Source: VXOZ01 sp965220045 (GTDB lineage: Bacteria > Chloroflexota > UBA11872 > VXOZ01). Taken from it: a stretch of 64,000 nt of DNA. Position numbers and translations under genes: made by a program. Below, piece after piece: positions 46,831 through 55,415 of this stretch. The notes below the pieces were generated by a model. It was given only the letters and a program-made list of their open reading frames with translations. It had not been told where the DNA came from and made no database searches. The first letter of the stretch is position 1; each line of letters opens with the position of its first letter. The DNA is taken from contig OZ244803.1 of NCBI GenBank assembly GCA_965220045.1, positions 1,364,001-1,428,000 on the forward strand. The letters run 5' to 3'.

Positions 46831-47571
46831 CTACTCTTCAACCTTGATAGTGAAGAATTGCCACTTGGTCGTGCAACGGTCGCGGAGCGTATCGTCATCG
46901 AGCACCAACTGATAGCAGGGCCAGATCTCCCACTCGCCCGCTGCATCGAGCGGGACAACCACCCCGGTCTTGAACTTCTGGTACCGCTCAACTTCCACCC
47001 CTACATGAGCGAGGCCAATGTCGATCTCATCGCCTGAGGGGTGATTTACGGCAATAAACGTCCGTTGCAACTCGATCGACGACTTGCGTAGGTTCTGTAC
47101 CGTGAACTCAATGTAAATCTCCTGGCCTACCTTGAAAGGAGACTTGTCGCCTCCAATGCCATGGCCCGGCGGGCCGTAGGCCGTCATTTCCATCAGTCTA
47201 AACGCATCGAAATTCGCCACCGACGTGGTAGCCTCATAGAAGACTTCCAAATCTCCGATATTCTCCGGCGTGGCCTCCGGTTCAATCACCGGCAGGTCGG
47301 CCGAGTCGGCAGCCGATTCTGCCTCTTCATCACCCTTCGCCGCCGCTGTTGCCGTGCTGCTTACTTTGATGGTTGCGCCTGCGTCTTCCTGAGAAGCCGT
47401 TTCCGAAGATCCAGAAACCATAAAGATCATTACCGCAACCACGAGCAATACGACTCCTGCGCCCAGGGCAGTGAGGGATGCTCCAGGGCGGGTTCCTGCC
47501 CGTCTGCCAACCAGCCCAATTCCCAAGAGCACTACGCCGATCAAACCGAAGACGATTGTAAGTGGAGGCAT
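46831..47571 (-). CDS. Membrane-anchored protein of unknown function
   Basis: 246 residues. Two N-terminal TM helices (LTIVFGLIGVVLLGIGLVG; GAGVVLLVVAVMIFMV) precede a disordered Ala/Glu/Ser-rich linker (~55-100) and a C-terminal beta-rich domain (KSPFKVGQEIYIEFTVQNL, VEVERYQKFKTGVVVPLDAAG, WEIWPCYQLVLDD). Two cysteines in the C-terminal domain (in WPCYQ and RDRCTTK) could form a disulphide, suggesting an extracytoplasmic location. I do not recognise the family. It is divergent from IolB. Confidence 0.7.
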   Translation of the reverse strand: MPPLTIVFGLIGVVLLGIGLVGRRAGTRPGASLTALGAGVVLLVVAVMIFMVSGSSETASQEDAGATIKVSSTATAAAKGDEEAESAADSADLPVIEPEATPENIGDLEVFYEATTSVANFDAFRLMEMTAYGPPGHGIGGDKSPFKVGQEIYIEFTVQNLRKSSIELQRTFIAVNHPSGDEIDIGLAHVGVEVERYQKFKTGVVVPLDAAGEWEIWPCYQLVLDDDTLRDRCTTKWQFFTIKVEE

Positions 47572-47897
47572 GCCTGTAACCTCGAATTCCTGATCTACAG
47601 CAGCGGCGCATTCGCCCTAAGCCGCACCAGACTTCATCATATTCATTGCGGAGCAGTCGAAGACCCAACTCCTCCACAAGCCTCAGACAGTTGCAGGAGC
47701 GCAACTGCCCAATCGACACGATTATAGTAACGAATTGTGCGCAAAGTCAAGGGAAGTGGCGGGAGTTGTGAATTGCAGCGCGCTGGCGCTTTGGGTACCG
47801 TATACAAGACTGGATTATTGCGTATATAAGGGACACTTCTTTGGCAGCGATTGCCGTCTAGGGCAGTTGCGCGGATGTTGCGAGAAAGGATCGATCG
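47572..47897. other. Divergent intergenic region
   Basis: 326 bp between the divergent membrane protein and iolB genes. AAAGGA serves as ribosome-binding site for iolB. Several TATA-like words occur near 47820-47830, but no promoter is convincing. Confidence 0.35.
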
Positions 47898-48725
47898 ATG
47901 AGTCTCCTTCACAAAGCTCCCGCGGGCCTCGGCCACCATGCCATCGTGGCGGACGGGCATCCTTCGCTGGAGCGTATTCGCATCGCCGTCTTGCGATTGG
48001 CGCCCGGCGAGTCCTATGCGGCCAATACCGGCGCGTGGGAGTCCGCCCTGGTGCTGCAAGCGGGCGCGGGTACAATTGCCGTGGAATCTCATGGCATTGC
48101 CCATCACTGCCAGCGCGCGAATGTCTTTGCCGGCCCGTCTTCAACCGTCTTTGTTGCGCCCGAGCAGCAATGGGAGGTCCGGGCGCAGGGCAACGTGCCG
48201 CTGGAGCTAGCGATCTGCAGCACCCCGGGCCAGCCGGGAGCAGCTTCTCACGTTATCACGGCAGATCAACTCAAAATTCGCCACGTTGGTCAAGGGAATT
48301 GGTATCGCAAGATCTATGACATCATCGACGCGCCCTTTCCCGCTCACACGATGGTCCTGGGCGAGACGTACAATCCGCCGGGGTTTTGGAGCAGCGCGCC
48401 GCCCCACAAGCATGAAATCGACGATCCCCCCCACGAGTCCGATCACGAGGAAGCCTATCTCTTCCGTCTCAACCCGGCGCGCGGCTTTGGCTTGCAGCGC
48501 GTCTATACCGATGACCGTTCCCTCGATGAAGCCTACGCCGTGGAAGACGGCGACGTGGTAGCTATCCCGCGCGGTTACCATCCGGTTGCGGCCGCCCCGG
48601 GCTACCAGCTTTACTACCTCTGGGTGTTGGCGGGGAATCAACGGGTGCTGGCGCCCCGGGACGATCCCGCTCACGCTTGGTTGAAAGATAGCGAGGCGGT
48701 GATTACCGCATTGGGCAATCTCTAA
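47898..48725 (+). CDS. iolB: 5-deoxy-glucuronate isomerase IolB
   Basis: Cupin-type enzyme of myo-inositol catabolism that converts 5-deoxy-glucuronate to 5-dehydro-2-deoxy-gluconate. The metal-site region is visible: SAPPHKHEIDDPPHESDHEEA, then FGLQRVYTDDRSLDEAY and IPRGYHPVAAAPGYQLYYL. Its 275 residues match the family. No other iol genes lie in the window, so the pathway is either scattered or completed elsewhere. It ends 62 bp before the flavoprotein gene. Confidence 0.92.
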   Translation: MSLLHKAPAGLGHHAIVADGHPSLERIRIAVLRLAPGESYAANTGAWESALVLQAGAGTIAVESHGIAHHCQRANVFAGPSSTVFVAPEQQWEVRAQGNVPLELAICSTPGQPGAASHVITADQLKIRHVGQGNWYRKIYDIIDAPFPAHTMVLGETYNPPGFWSSAPPHKHEIDDPPHESDHEEAYLFRLNPARGFGLQRVYTDDRSLDEAYAVEDGDVVAIPRGYHPVAAAPGYQLYYLWVLAGNQRVLAPRDDPAHAWLKDSEAVITALGNL

Positions 48726-48787
48726 GTAGCCGGCCGGCACCACTCAATCGTGAGCGTTATGTAAACTATCTATGAACAATTGGCTGC

Positions 48788-50224
48788 GTGATGGTTCAGC
48801 GACCTGAACCTCAGGAGCGGAGGAGCGAAAGAGCCTTGGCAGAGCGCTTCGATCTGATCGTACTCGGCGGTGGCAGCGCCGGTTACGCCGCCGCGCGCAC
48901 GGCGGCGGAACGAGGCGCCAGCGTGGCGGTGGCCGAGCAAGGGCCTCTCGGCGGGCTGTGCATTCTGCGCGGCTGCATGCCCAGCAAGGCCGTCTTGGCT
49001 TCTTCCAACCGTCTCTACCACGCGCAACATGCCGCTGAAATGGGCATAGAGGTCGGCACGCTCGCGCCGGACCTGCCCACTATCATTGCCCGCAAACGGC
49101 GCTTGGTAAAGGAATTCGCCGACTACCGCATCGAGCAGCTTAACGCGCCGGATATCACACTGGTTGAGGGCGATGCACAGTTTCTGTCACCAGAGAGCGT
49201 GCAAGTCGGCGACCGCGTTCTCTCCGCTCCAAAGTTTGTCATCGCCACCGGCTCCGTGCCGTTTGTGCCGAAGGTGCCGGGTTTGGAGGAGGCGGGCTAT
49301 CTGACCAGCGATGAGGCCCTCGAATTGGAAGACCTGCCGGAGTCTGTCTGCGTTCTTGGCGGCGGCCCCATCGGTTTGGAACTGGGACAATTCTACTCAC
49401 GCCTGGGTGCGCGCGTTACTCTCTTGCAGCGGAGTAGCTGCGTGCTCAGCAACGAAGACGAGGCGGTGGGCACGGCGTTGGCCGACTACCTGCGGGAAGA
49501 CGGCATGGACGTGCGCTGCGCTACCCGCCTCACGGCAGTGGAGCAACGCAACGGCAAGAAGGTGCTTCACTTGCTGCAGGACGAGAGCGAGAGTGTCATC
49601 GAGGTGGACCACATCCTGGTCGCCACGGGACGCAGTCCCGCGCAGGAAGGGCTAAACCTGGCCGCCGCCGGCGTCGAGAGCACGTCGCGGGGCATCAAGA
49701 CTGATTCCGCAATGCGCACCTCCAACCCCAACATCTTTGCCGTGGGCGACGTAACCGTGTCGTTCGACATCGTGCACGTGGCGATCCAACAGGGCGAGGT
49801 TGCGGCGCACAATGCCCTCGGCAGCGGTCCGACGCAGTACATGGACTACCGCATCGTGCCCATAGTGATCTTCACCGAGCCGCAGTACGGGCGCGTGGGC
49901 ATGACGGAGAAGGAGGCAACTGCTAAGGGACTGCCGATCGTGACAGCTTCCTATCCCTTCAACGACCACGGCAAGGCGCTCTGCCTCGGCGAGACGCGCG
50001 GCTTCGTGAAGATGGTGGGCCACGCGCAGACGGGCGAAATCCTGGGCTACCAGGTCCTGGGACCGGAAGGGGGCGAATTGATCCACGAGTGCATCGTGGC
50101 CCTCCACTACCGCGCCACCGCCCAGGACTTCATGCGCATCCCCCACTACCACCCGACCCTGGCGGAAATCCTCACCTACCCCGCCGAGGAGATCGCCGAA
50201 CAGGTCGCCGGCACAGCTTCTTGA
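48788..50224 (+). CDS. Pyridine nucleotide-disulphide oxidoreductase (dihydrolipoamide dehydrogenase-like)
   Basis: Class-I flavoprotein disulphide reductase. FAD motif LIVLGGGSAGYAAARTA, redox-active pair C58/C63 (GGLCILRGCMPSK), NAD-binding motif VCVLGGGPIGLELGQF, FAVGDV for FAD, and C-terminal catalytic H455/E460 (HYHPTLAE). The His-Glu dyad is that of dihydrolipoamide dehydrogenase; no extra cysteines of mercuric reductase are seen at the C-terminus. The start is uncertain: GTG 48788 and ATG 48791 lack a ribosome-binding site, while a TTG at 48836 follows GGAGGAG at good spacing. No 2-oxoacid dehydrogenase genes adjoin. Confidence 0.88.
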   Translation: MMVQRPEPQERRSERALAERFDLIVLGGGSAGYAAARTAAERGASVAVAEQGPLGGLCILRGCMPSKAVLASSNRLYHAQHAAEMGIEVGTLAPDLPTIIARKRRLVKEFADYRIEQLNAPDITLVEGDAQFLSPESVQVGDRVLSAPKFVIATGSVPFVPKVPGLEEAGYLTSDEALELEDLPESVCVLGGGPIGLELGQFYSRLGARVTLLQRSSCVLSNEDEAVGTALADYLREDGMDVRCATRLTAVEQRNGKKVLHLLQDESESVIEVDHILVATGRSPAQEGLNLAAAGVESTSRGIKTDSAMRTSNPNIFAVGDVTVSFDIVHVAIQQGEVAAHNALGSGPTQYMDYRIVPIVIFTEPQYGRVGMTEKEATAKGLPIVTASYPFNDHGKALCLGETRGFVKMVGHAQTGEILGYQVLGPEGGELIHECIVALHYRATAQDFMRIPHYHPTLAEILTYPAEEIAEQVAGTAS

Positions 50225-50338
50225 AAGAAGAATCGGATCACTTGGCCATCGCGGCTGAGTGTTTTCTATTGCGAGTAGGCAACGAGCGACGCCCTTCCCA
50301 CGAAGGGCCGTAGGCAAGGCCTGACACCCTCTCCTTGG

Positions 50339-51983
50339 GAGGGTGTCTCAAAAATAGTTCTTCCGTATGTATACTACCGTGTAGAGAAGCAACATGAGGG
50401 AACGGGATACGCGTGGAGTGAGGTAGGAACGATGCCGTTGAGACCGTTTAGTCGTGAGCAGGCCTGGCTGCTGCCGCCGACGCTGGATGAACTGGTACCG
50501 GCAGACCATCCTGTCCGGTTTGTGGCGGCGTTTGTGGACGGGCTTGACACCGCAGCCTGGGAGGAGTTGGGGGTGGACCTGCAGGGCGACCCGCGCGGCG
50601 CCGGCGCCTATCATCCCCGTGCGCTGCTGAGCGTGTGGGTCTACGGTTTCATGACCGGTGTACGCTCCAGCCGCAAGCTGGAGGCGGCCTGCACAGACCA
50701 GGTGCCGTACCTGTGGCTGGTGGGGAGGCAGCAGCCGGACCACAACACGCTGTGGCGTTTCTACACGGCGCACCGCGACCGGATGCGGACGCTGCTGCGC
50801 CGCACGGTGCGTATCGCTATCCGTGCCGGCCTGGTGGATCTGGCCATGCAGGCGGTGGACGGCACGCGCATTGCGGCCAACGCCGGGATGCGGCACACGC
50901 ACGACGCCCGGGAGTTGCGGCGGCTGTTGACCCGTACCGAGCAGGCGCTCGCGGATCTGGAGGCGCAGAACGCCACTGGAGGCGACGCGCCGCCGCCGCG
51001 ATTGCCGCAGGAACTTGCCAACGCCCAAGCGCTGCGCCAGCGGGTGGAGGACGCGCTGGCCCGCGTGGAGGCTGAGGGCGGGCCGCGCCACACGAACCTG
51101 ACCGACCAAGACGCGGCGCTGCTCAAGACTGCCACGGGCAGCTTCATCACCGGCTACAACGGCCAGGCGATGGTCTCCCCGCTGGCGCCCCAGGACGAAG
51201 GCGCACGCGGCAGGATGATCACGGCGGTGGACGTGAGCGCCGACGCCGACGACCATCCCCACCTGGCGCCCATGCTGGCAGCGGCGCAGGCGAACATCGA
51301 CGACGAGCGGGAGGTGGTGACCGTGGCGGACGCGGGCTACCATTCGGGGGCTAACCTCGCCCAGTGCGCGGCTGACGGCCACACGGTGCTGATGCCCGAG
51401 ACGCACACGCGCAGACGGCGCGACCCGTACCACAAGGACCACTTCACCTACTGTCCCAAGACCGACACGTACCGGTGTCCGCAGCACAAGGTGCTCACCT
51501 ACAAACACAGCGCGACCCACCGCAACGGCTACCAAGTCAGGCGCTACCAAGCCAACGGCCGGGACTGCCGCGCCTGCCCGGCGTTTGGTACGTGCACCAC
51601 CTCCCAGCGCGGCCGCTCCCTAAAGATCAGCGCATACGAACCATTGCTGCGACAGCACCGCGCACTGATGGCGACCGCAGCGGCCAAGCAGTTGTACCGG
51701 CGCAGATGCGCCATAGTCGAGCCGGTCTTCGGCCTGCTCAAGGAGTGGCACAGCGCTAGACGCTTCCTGCTCAGAGGCCGCAGCCACGTGCTGTCCGAAT
51801 GGCACCTGCTGGCCACTGCGTTCAATCTCAAGAGCCTCCACGCGTTGTGGCGGTCCAGAATGCGCCCAAACCCGCCCCGGGGATGGGTTTGTCACTTGCA
51901 CCGTCTTGTTCATACCACCCGTCATCTGACTGTGTCTCCCACCCAATTCACCATGCCTCGGAATTAAATAATGAGACAGCCTC
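50339..51983 (+). mobile_element. IS1182-type insertion sequence, complete
   Basis: A 1645-bp element bounded by imperfect terminal inverted repeats GAGGGTGTCTCA (50339-50350) and TGAGACAGCCTC (51972-51983, the complement of GAGGCTGTCTCA). It encloses one full-length transposase gene. The flanking TTGG duplication (50335-50338 and 51984-51987) fits the 4-bp target duplications reported for this group. Both ends, the open reading frame and the target repeat are intact, so the insertion looks recent. Confidence 0.9.
50432..51967 (+). CDS. IS1182 family transposase
   Basis: DDE transposase of 511 residues. N-terminal region PFSREQAWLLPPTLDELVPADH; catalytic candidates D143 (QAVDGTRIAAN), D300 (TVADAGYHSGAN) and E430 (AIVEPVFGLLKEWHSARRF). 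A cysteine-rich insert (CPKTDTYRCP, CRACPAFGTC) between D300 and E430 may bind zinc, as in many IS1182 members. The ATG at 50432 follows AGGAACG. No frameshift or internal stop is seen, so the enzyme may be active. Confidence 0.93.
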   Translation: MPLRPFSREQAWLLPPTLDELVPADHPVRFVAAFVDGLDTAAWEELGVDLQGDPRGAGAYHPRALLSVWVYGFMTGVRSSRKLEAACTDQVPYLWLVGRQQPDHNTLWRFYTAHRDRMRTLLRRTVRIAIRAGLVDLAMQAVDGTRIAANAGMRHTHDARELRRLLTRTEQALADLEAQNATGGDAPPPRLPQELANAQALRQRVEDALARVEAEGGPRHTNLTDQDAALLKTATGSFITGYNGQAMVSPLAPQDEGARGRMITAVDVSADADDHPHLAPMLAAAQANIDDEREVVTVADAGYHSGANLAQCAADGHTVLMPETHTRRRRDPYHKDHFTYCPKTDTYRCPQHKVLTYKHSATHRNGYQVRRYQANGRDCRACPAFGTCTTSQRGRSLKISAYEPLLRQHRALMATAAAKQLYRRRCAIVEPVFGLLKEWHSARRFLLRGRSHVLSEWHLLATAFNLKSLHALWRSRMRPNPPRGWVCHLHRLVHTTRHLTVSPTQFTMPRN

Positions 51984-52016
51984 TTGGGGAGAGGGCCGGG
52001 GTGAGGGGTCCGAATT

Positions 52017-52440
52017 ACCGTTCGCACAGAGCCAGTCGAAGCTCGAGCGTGAATATTCAGATGAACGGAATATGGCTCCCCGCCCGTTCGTGCTGAGCCT
52101 GTCGAAGCATGGACGTGGAGCCGCTTTGCCAATCGCACAGAACTTGCCGCAGTGTGAACGGAATCAGGTTCCCCATCCGTTCACACTGAGCATCGCCTGC
52201 CCTGAGCTTGCCGAAGCGTCGAAGTGCGGCGAACCCCGCCACTACCATTCGCGCTGAGCCTGTGGAAGTATGAGCGGGGAGCCCTCTTGCCGTTCGCACA
52301 GAGCCTAGCCTGCCCTGAGCTTGCCGAAGGGTCGAAGTGCGGCGAAGCCCGCCAACTACCATTCGCGCTGAGCCTGTCGAAGTATGAGCGGGGAGCCCCC
52401 TTTACCGTTCGCACTGAGCTTGTCGAAGTGCTCCGGCGCG
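52017..52440. repeat. Cluster of GAGCYTGYCGAAG-type repeats in a ~113-bp periodic array
   Basis: Seven copies of a word close to GAGCCTGTCGAAG or GAGCTTGCCGAAG occur at about 52029, 52095, 52204, 52256, 52317, 52370 and 52416. A longer unit beginning CCGTTCRCACWGAGC recurs at 52177, 52290 and 52405, i.e. with spacings of 113 and 115 bp. Within each long unit the order of sub-words is the same, so this is a small array of diverged tandem copies, not coding sequence. This motif type is known as a dispersed element in several environmental bacteria. Confidence 0.75.
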
Positions 52441-52503
52441 ATTGACGTCCCTTGCGATCCCGCCTAGCCGCCCCCGCCCCGCCACTGCTAGAATAGAATT
52501 CAC

Positions 52504-52588
52504 GGGGACGTGTCGGAACTGGAAGACGAGCATGACTTAGGATCATGTGCCGCAAGGCGTGCGGGTTCGAGTCCCGCCGTCCCCACCA
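52504..52588 (+). tRNA. tRNA-Leu (TAG)
   Basis: 85-nt cloverleaf: acceptor GGGGACG/CGTCCCC, anticodon stem CATGA/TCATG with loop CTTAGGA (anticodon TAG), long variable arm, and T-loop GTTCGAGTC. CCA is encoded at 52586-52588. The 3' end abuts a truncated Fic gene on the opposite strand. Confidence 0.95.
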
Positions 52589-52793
52589 GCAGACTGGCAG
52601 CCTCCTCCGGCGTCAGCCGATTGCCCTCGATATTCGTCGTGTGATGCGCTTCCCGCACAAACGCTTCTGAACGCATCGCGTCAACCCACTCTTCCGCCAG
52701 CGCCGCCGCTTCCAGATAGCCCCGCGCGCGCTCGATCTCAGTCAGCGCCGCGGTGGTCGCGTTCGTAATGGTAAAGCGCGGTGCAAAGGCCAT
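52589..52793 (-). pseudogene. N-terminal fragment of a Fic-family protein
   Basis: About 68 residues matching the Fic_N region: ITNATTAALTEIERARGYL, then EAHHTTNIEGNRLTPEEAASLL. The similarity stops exactly where the tRNA-Leu(TAG) 3' end begins; further codons simply read the antisense of the tRNA. The catalytic HPFxxGNGRxxR motif and the rest of the protein are missing, and no ribosome-binding site is seen before the ATG at 52793. This is a non-functional remnant left at a tRNA boundary. Confidence 0.8.
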
Positions 52794-52888
52794 TATTTAT
52801 AACTCGCCAGTCCCACAGAAATTCTTCCTGAGCTTTTGTGGGCACTACTTCAAGCCTCGGGTTGAAGTAGAACCCAGTGATCCATTGA

Positions 52889-53587
52889 CTAAGACTTTGC
52901 CGGAAGTTTCCCTGCCCTTTTAAGATTGCTGTTGAGTCTTGCCAATCGCTCCTTCTCCTTGGCAGGGGTAGCATAGTAGTGTTCGAATAGTGCCTCTACT
53001 ATCTCAAGACACCATTCAGCTTCTTCTGGTTCAACATCAATAACCTGAAGACTGGTTAATTCCGTAATGGGATGCGCAGCGAAGTTGCCAAAGTTACGCA
53101 CAGCATCAACAGTGCTTCGAATGGATTCAGGCAGAGCTTTACTGGTATCACTCTCGTTCAATACGACTTCAATTTGCCTAGCCAAGTTTGTTGATGAGTA
53201 ACCTCTATCCTTCAATATGGCTTGCAGGACTCGACGAGATAGCGCTGCCGACGCCTTTGGGCTGATGGGCAATACATTGCATGCCTCTACGTAGTCTTTC
53301 CTAAAGAGTTCAGGCACTGCATCATCAATAGGAGCACGTACCGGAAATCGCGGATAGACCAAGTGCCAAAATTCTTTCTGCATGCTATCGATTCCAATTC
53401 TTATTATTGGCTCTCTACAGGCCGGACAAACAGTAGCTTGCCAACTCCACTGATGATCCGTATCGGAATTTGAATCCATAGGCCCCAGAGCGCTACTTTG
53501 GCGGCCAGGTATCGGTATTGGTCCAAATCGAAAACGACCCCAGTGCCAGTCTTCGTGAATTGCAACGGAGCAGTGCGGACATTTCAT
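52889..53587 (-). CDS. DUF4145-domain protein with zinc ribbon
   Basis: 232 residues. Two CxxC pairs (C3/C6 and C54/C57) suggest a zinc ribbon in the first 60 residues. Residues ~85-215 fit DUF4145: PELFRKDYVEACNVLPISPK, ALSRRVLQAILKDRGY, VDAVRNFGNFAAHPI, with the conserved R-x-x-G-N-x-A-H core. DUF4145 domains often accompany restriction and other defence genes, where their role is unknown. The gene is divergent from the FRG-TPR gene (166 bp apart). GC content is visibly lower than in neighbours: I counted 28 of 60 in 53041-53100. Confidence 0.85.
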   Translation of the reverse strand: MKCPHCSVAIHEDWHWGRFRFGPIPIPGRQSSALGPMDSNSDTDHQWSWQATVCPACREPIIRIGIDSMQKEFWHLVYPRFPVRAPIDDAVPELFRKDYVEACNVLPISPKASAALSRRVLQAILKDRGYSSTNLARQIEVVLNESDTSKALPESIRSTVDAVRNFGNFAAHPITELTSLQVIDVEPEEAEWCLEIVEALFEHYYATPAKEKERLARLNSNLKRAGKLPAKS

Positions 53588-53753
53588 GTTCTATTTCCTG
53601 CACTCTGCTACTAGATGGTGACGGGTCCAACGAACTAACTTGTTCCGTTGTATCACCTGCTACATTCGTCTTGCAAGGTTGGAGACGGCGGGGGCGAAAC
53701 GTGTGATACGCTGATAGCGCGACAAGAAGGAACTGCTAAGGCAAGTAATCATC

Positions 53754-55100
53754 ATGACCGATCATAACGACGATCAATCCGCAAACGACGATTCCCTTAA
53801 GAAGGTTCTGGGAATTATCAAGGAGATTGTCGAGAAATCAGCGGACGGCGATTACATCTACCGGGGAGAACCCAAGCATTACTGTCAGGTGTCCTCGAGC
53901 CTTTATCGCAGAATTCAACGTGAAGGATCAGAGAATGTAGACATTAAACGCGCCCAAGAGGAGGACCTGAAAGAAGCCAGAGAATTCGTCGTCCAAACTT
54001 TTGAAGATGATGATCTTCTGGCTCAACTTCAGCACTACGGGTCCGACACTAATCTGATTGACTTTACCACCGATTGCCTAATTGCACTATTCTTTGCGTG
54101 TACCGGTGAATTTCAAGAAAACGGTCGAGTTATCCTCCTAAGTCGGACAAGCTACCCCCTGTTACAGCCAAGCTTTCCAGAGAACCGTGTAATCGCACAG
54201 AAGAGCATTTTCGTGCATCCACCTGATGGCACTGTCAATCCAAACGATACCATCTGCATACCGCATGAATTGAAAAAGCCTATCTTGGAATACCTTAACA
54301 AGCACCACGGCATTAATGCCCAAACCATTTACAACGATCTCTACGGCTTCATCCGCCACCGCCAGGATTACCCAAGCTCCTATATGACGTTCTACACTGC
54401 TCTGACTCATGCCAAGAAGGGCGACTACAAGGAAGCCATTGCAGGGTTCGGCGACGCCATTGAGCTAAATCCGCAACTGACCGCTGCCTACAACAATCGT
54501 GGGAATGTATATAAGGATATGTGCGAGTATGACCACGCGATCTGGGACTTTAACAAGGCAATCGAGTTGAACCCCAACTTAGCCGCAGCCTATTACAATC
54601 GCGGTATTGTTTACAAGAGTAAGAAGGACGTTGATCGCGCAATTGAAGACTACGACAGAGCGATCGAACTAAACCCTCGTTACGCTGAGGCCTATTGCAA
54701 TCGTGGAAACGCTTACTGTGACAAGGGCTGGCATGATGGCGCGATCAAGGACTACGACATAGCTATCGAGCTAAATCCTAGGTACGCCTTAGCCTACAAC
54801 AGTCGAGGCTCAGCTTACTTTCTCAAGTGTAAGTACGAATCGGCGATCCAGGACTTCAGCCGGGCAATCGAGCTAAATTCCAGTTATGCAATGGCCTACA
54901 ACAATCGTGGTGAGTGTTGGATGGTCTTGAAGGAGTGGGCAAAGGCTGAAGCTGATTTGTCCACAGCAGTGAGCTTAGGGAAAGACGTTACTACTGCATT
55001 TATTGACGAATACGAGAGCGTGGCGGGCTTTGAGGAGCGTTTCAACGTCAAAGTGCCTTCAGACATTGCTGCAATGCTTACGCCGAGCAGCGAAGAGTAG
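53754..55100 (+). CDS. FRG-domain protein with TPR repeats
   Basis: 448 residues. The N-terminal FRG domain (~30-150) has the name-giving YRG (residues 36-38 in YIYRGEPKHY), then LLAQLQHYGSDTNLIDFTTD and ALFFACTGEFQENGRVILL. Residues ~212-430 are about six tetratricopeptide repeats of the NNRGxxYxxxxxYxxAIxDFxxAIELNP type. FRG domains have no settled biochemical function but are frequent in mobile and defence loci. The ATG at 53754 is preceded by AAGGCAAG. It is divergent from the DUF4145 gene and lies between a tRNA-Leu boundary and a restriction-modification remnant. GC content is low for the region (29 of 60 in 54541-54600). Confidence 0.88.
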   Translation: MTDHNDDQSANDDSLKKVLGIIKEIVEKSADGDYIYRGEPKHYCQVSSSLYRRIQREGSENVDIKRAQEEDLKEAREFVVQTFEDDDLLAQLQHYGSDTNLIDFTTDCLIALFFACTGEFQENGRVILLSRTSYPLLQPSFPENRVIAQKSIFVHPPDGTVNPNDTICIPHELKKPILEYLNKHHGINAQTIYNDLYGFIRHRQDYPSSYMTFYTALTHAKKGDYKEAIAGFGDAIELNPQLTAAYNNRGNVYKDMCEYDHAIWDFNKAIELNPNLAAAYYNRGIVYKSKKDVDRAIEDYDRAIELNPRYAEAYCNRGNAYCDKGWHDGAIKDYDIAIELNPRYALAYNSRGSAYFLKCKYESAIQDFSRAIELNSSYAMAYNNRGECWMVLKEWAKAEADLSTAVSLGKDVTTAFIDEYESVAGFEERFNVKVPSDIAAMLTPSSEE

Positions 55101-55149
55101 TAGTGGCGGGCGAGAATTGCAGTTTGCAGCGATCTAGCCGCCGACCATC

Positions 55150-55304
55150 ATTCCGGCGAATGCCGGAATCCATCTTTACCGGCCCGATGGACTCCCGTTT
55201 TCACGGGAGTGACGGTGTAGGGGCGGGTACCATTCGTCTCTCTCGTGCATGCGAGAATCCACCTTCACCTACAACTTCCTCTGGACTCCGGCGTGCGCCG
55301 GAGT
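55150..55304. repeat. Three palindromic units of 8-4-8 architecture
   Basis: Three perfect hairpins with 8-bp stems and 4-nt loops: 55150-55169 (ATTCCGGC-GAAT-GCCGGAAT), 55191-55210 (ACTCCCGT-TTTC-ACGGGAGT) and 55285-55304 (ACTCCGGC-GTGC-GCCGGAGT). The arms are related but not identical, while the geometry is constant, as in families of REP-like elements. The remaining bases of 55101-55415 show no gene. Confidence 0.75.
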
Positions 55305-55415
55305 GACGGAGATCCCACACAGCCGCCTCTCCTGCAGAAAGCCTTCACATAGATACTTCCCTCGCAGGTTGATTAGCGGTACGGCAATCCATGAGCGGCG
55401 CACGTTCGCGCCGGG

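Larger units (their letters stand above)
50327..51995. repeat. Palindrome split by the insertion sequence
   Basis: The bases left of the element, CCCTCTCC (50327-50334), pair perfectly with those right of it, GGAGAGGG (51988-51995). The 4-bp loop TTGG is duplicated on both sides (50335-50338, 51984-51987). The empty site would have been an 8-4-8 hairpin. A related palindromic block with the word CACCCCGGCCCTC lies at 56069-56099. Confidence 0.8.

Noticed and set aside
50348..51550. 400-residue minus-strand frame inside the insertion sequence
   Set aside because: Val/Arg/His-rich antisense of the transposase gene.
52029..52428. CRISPR array
   Set aside because: The repeats are degenerate, unevenly spaced and lack unique spacers of constant length; no cas genes are nearby.
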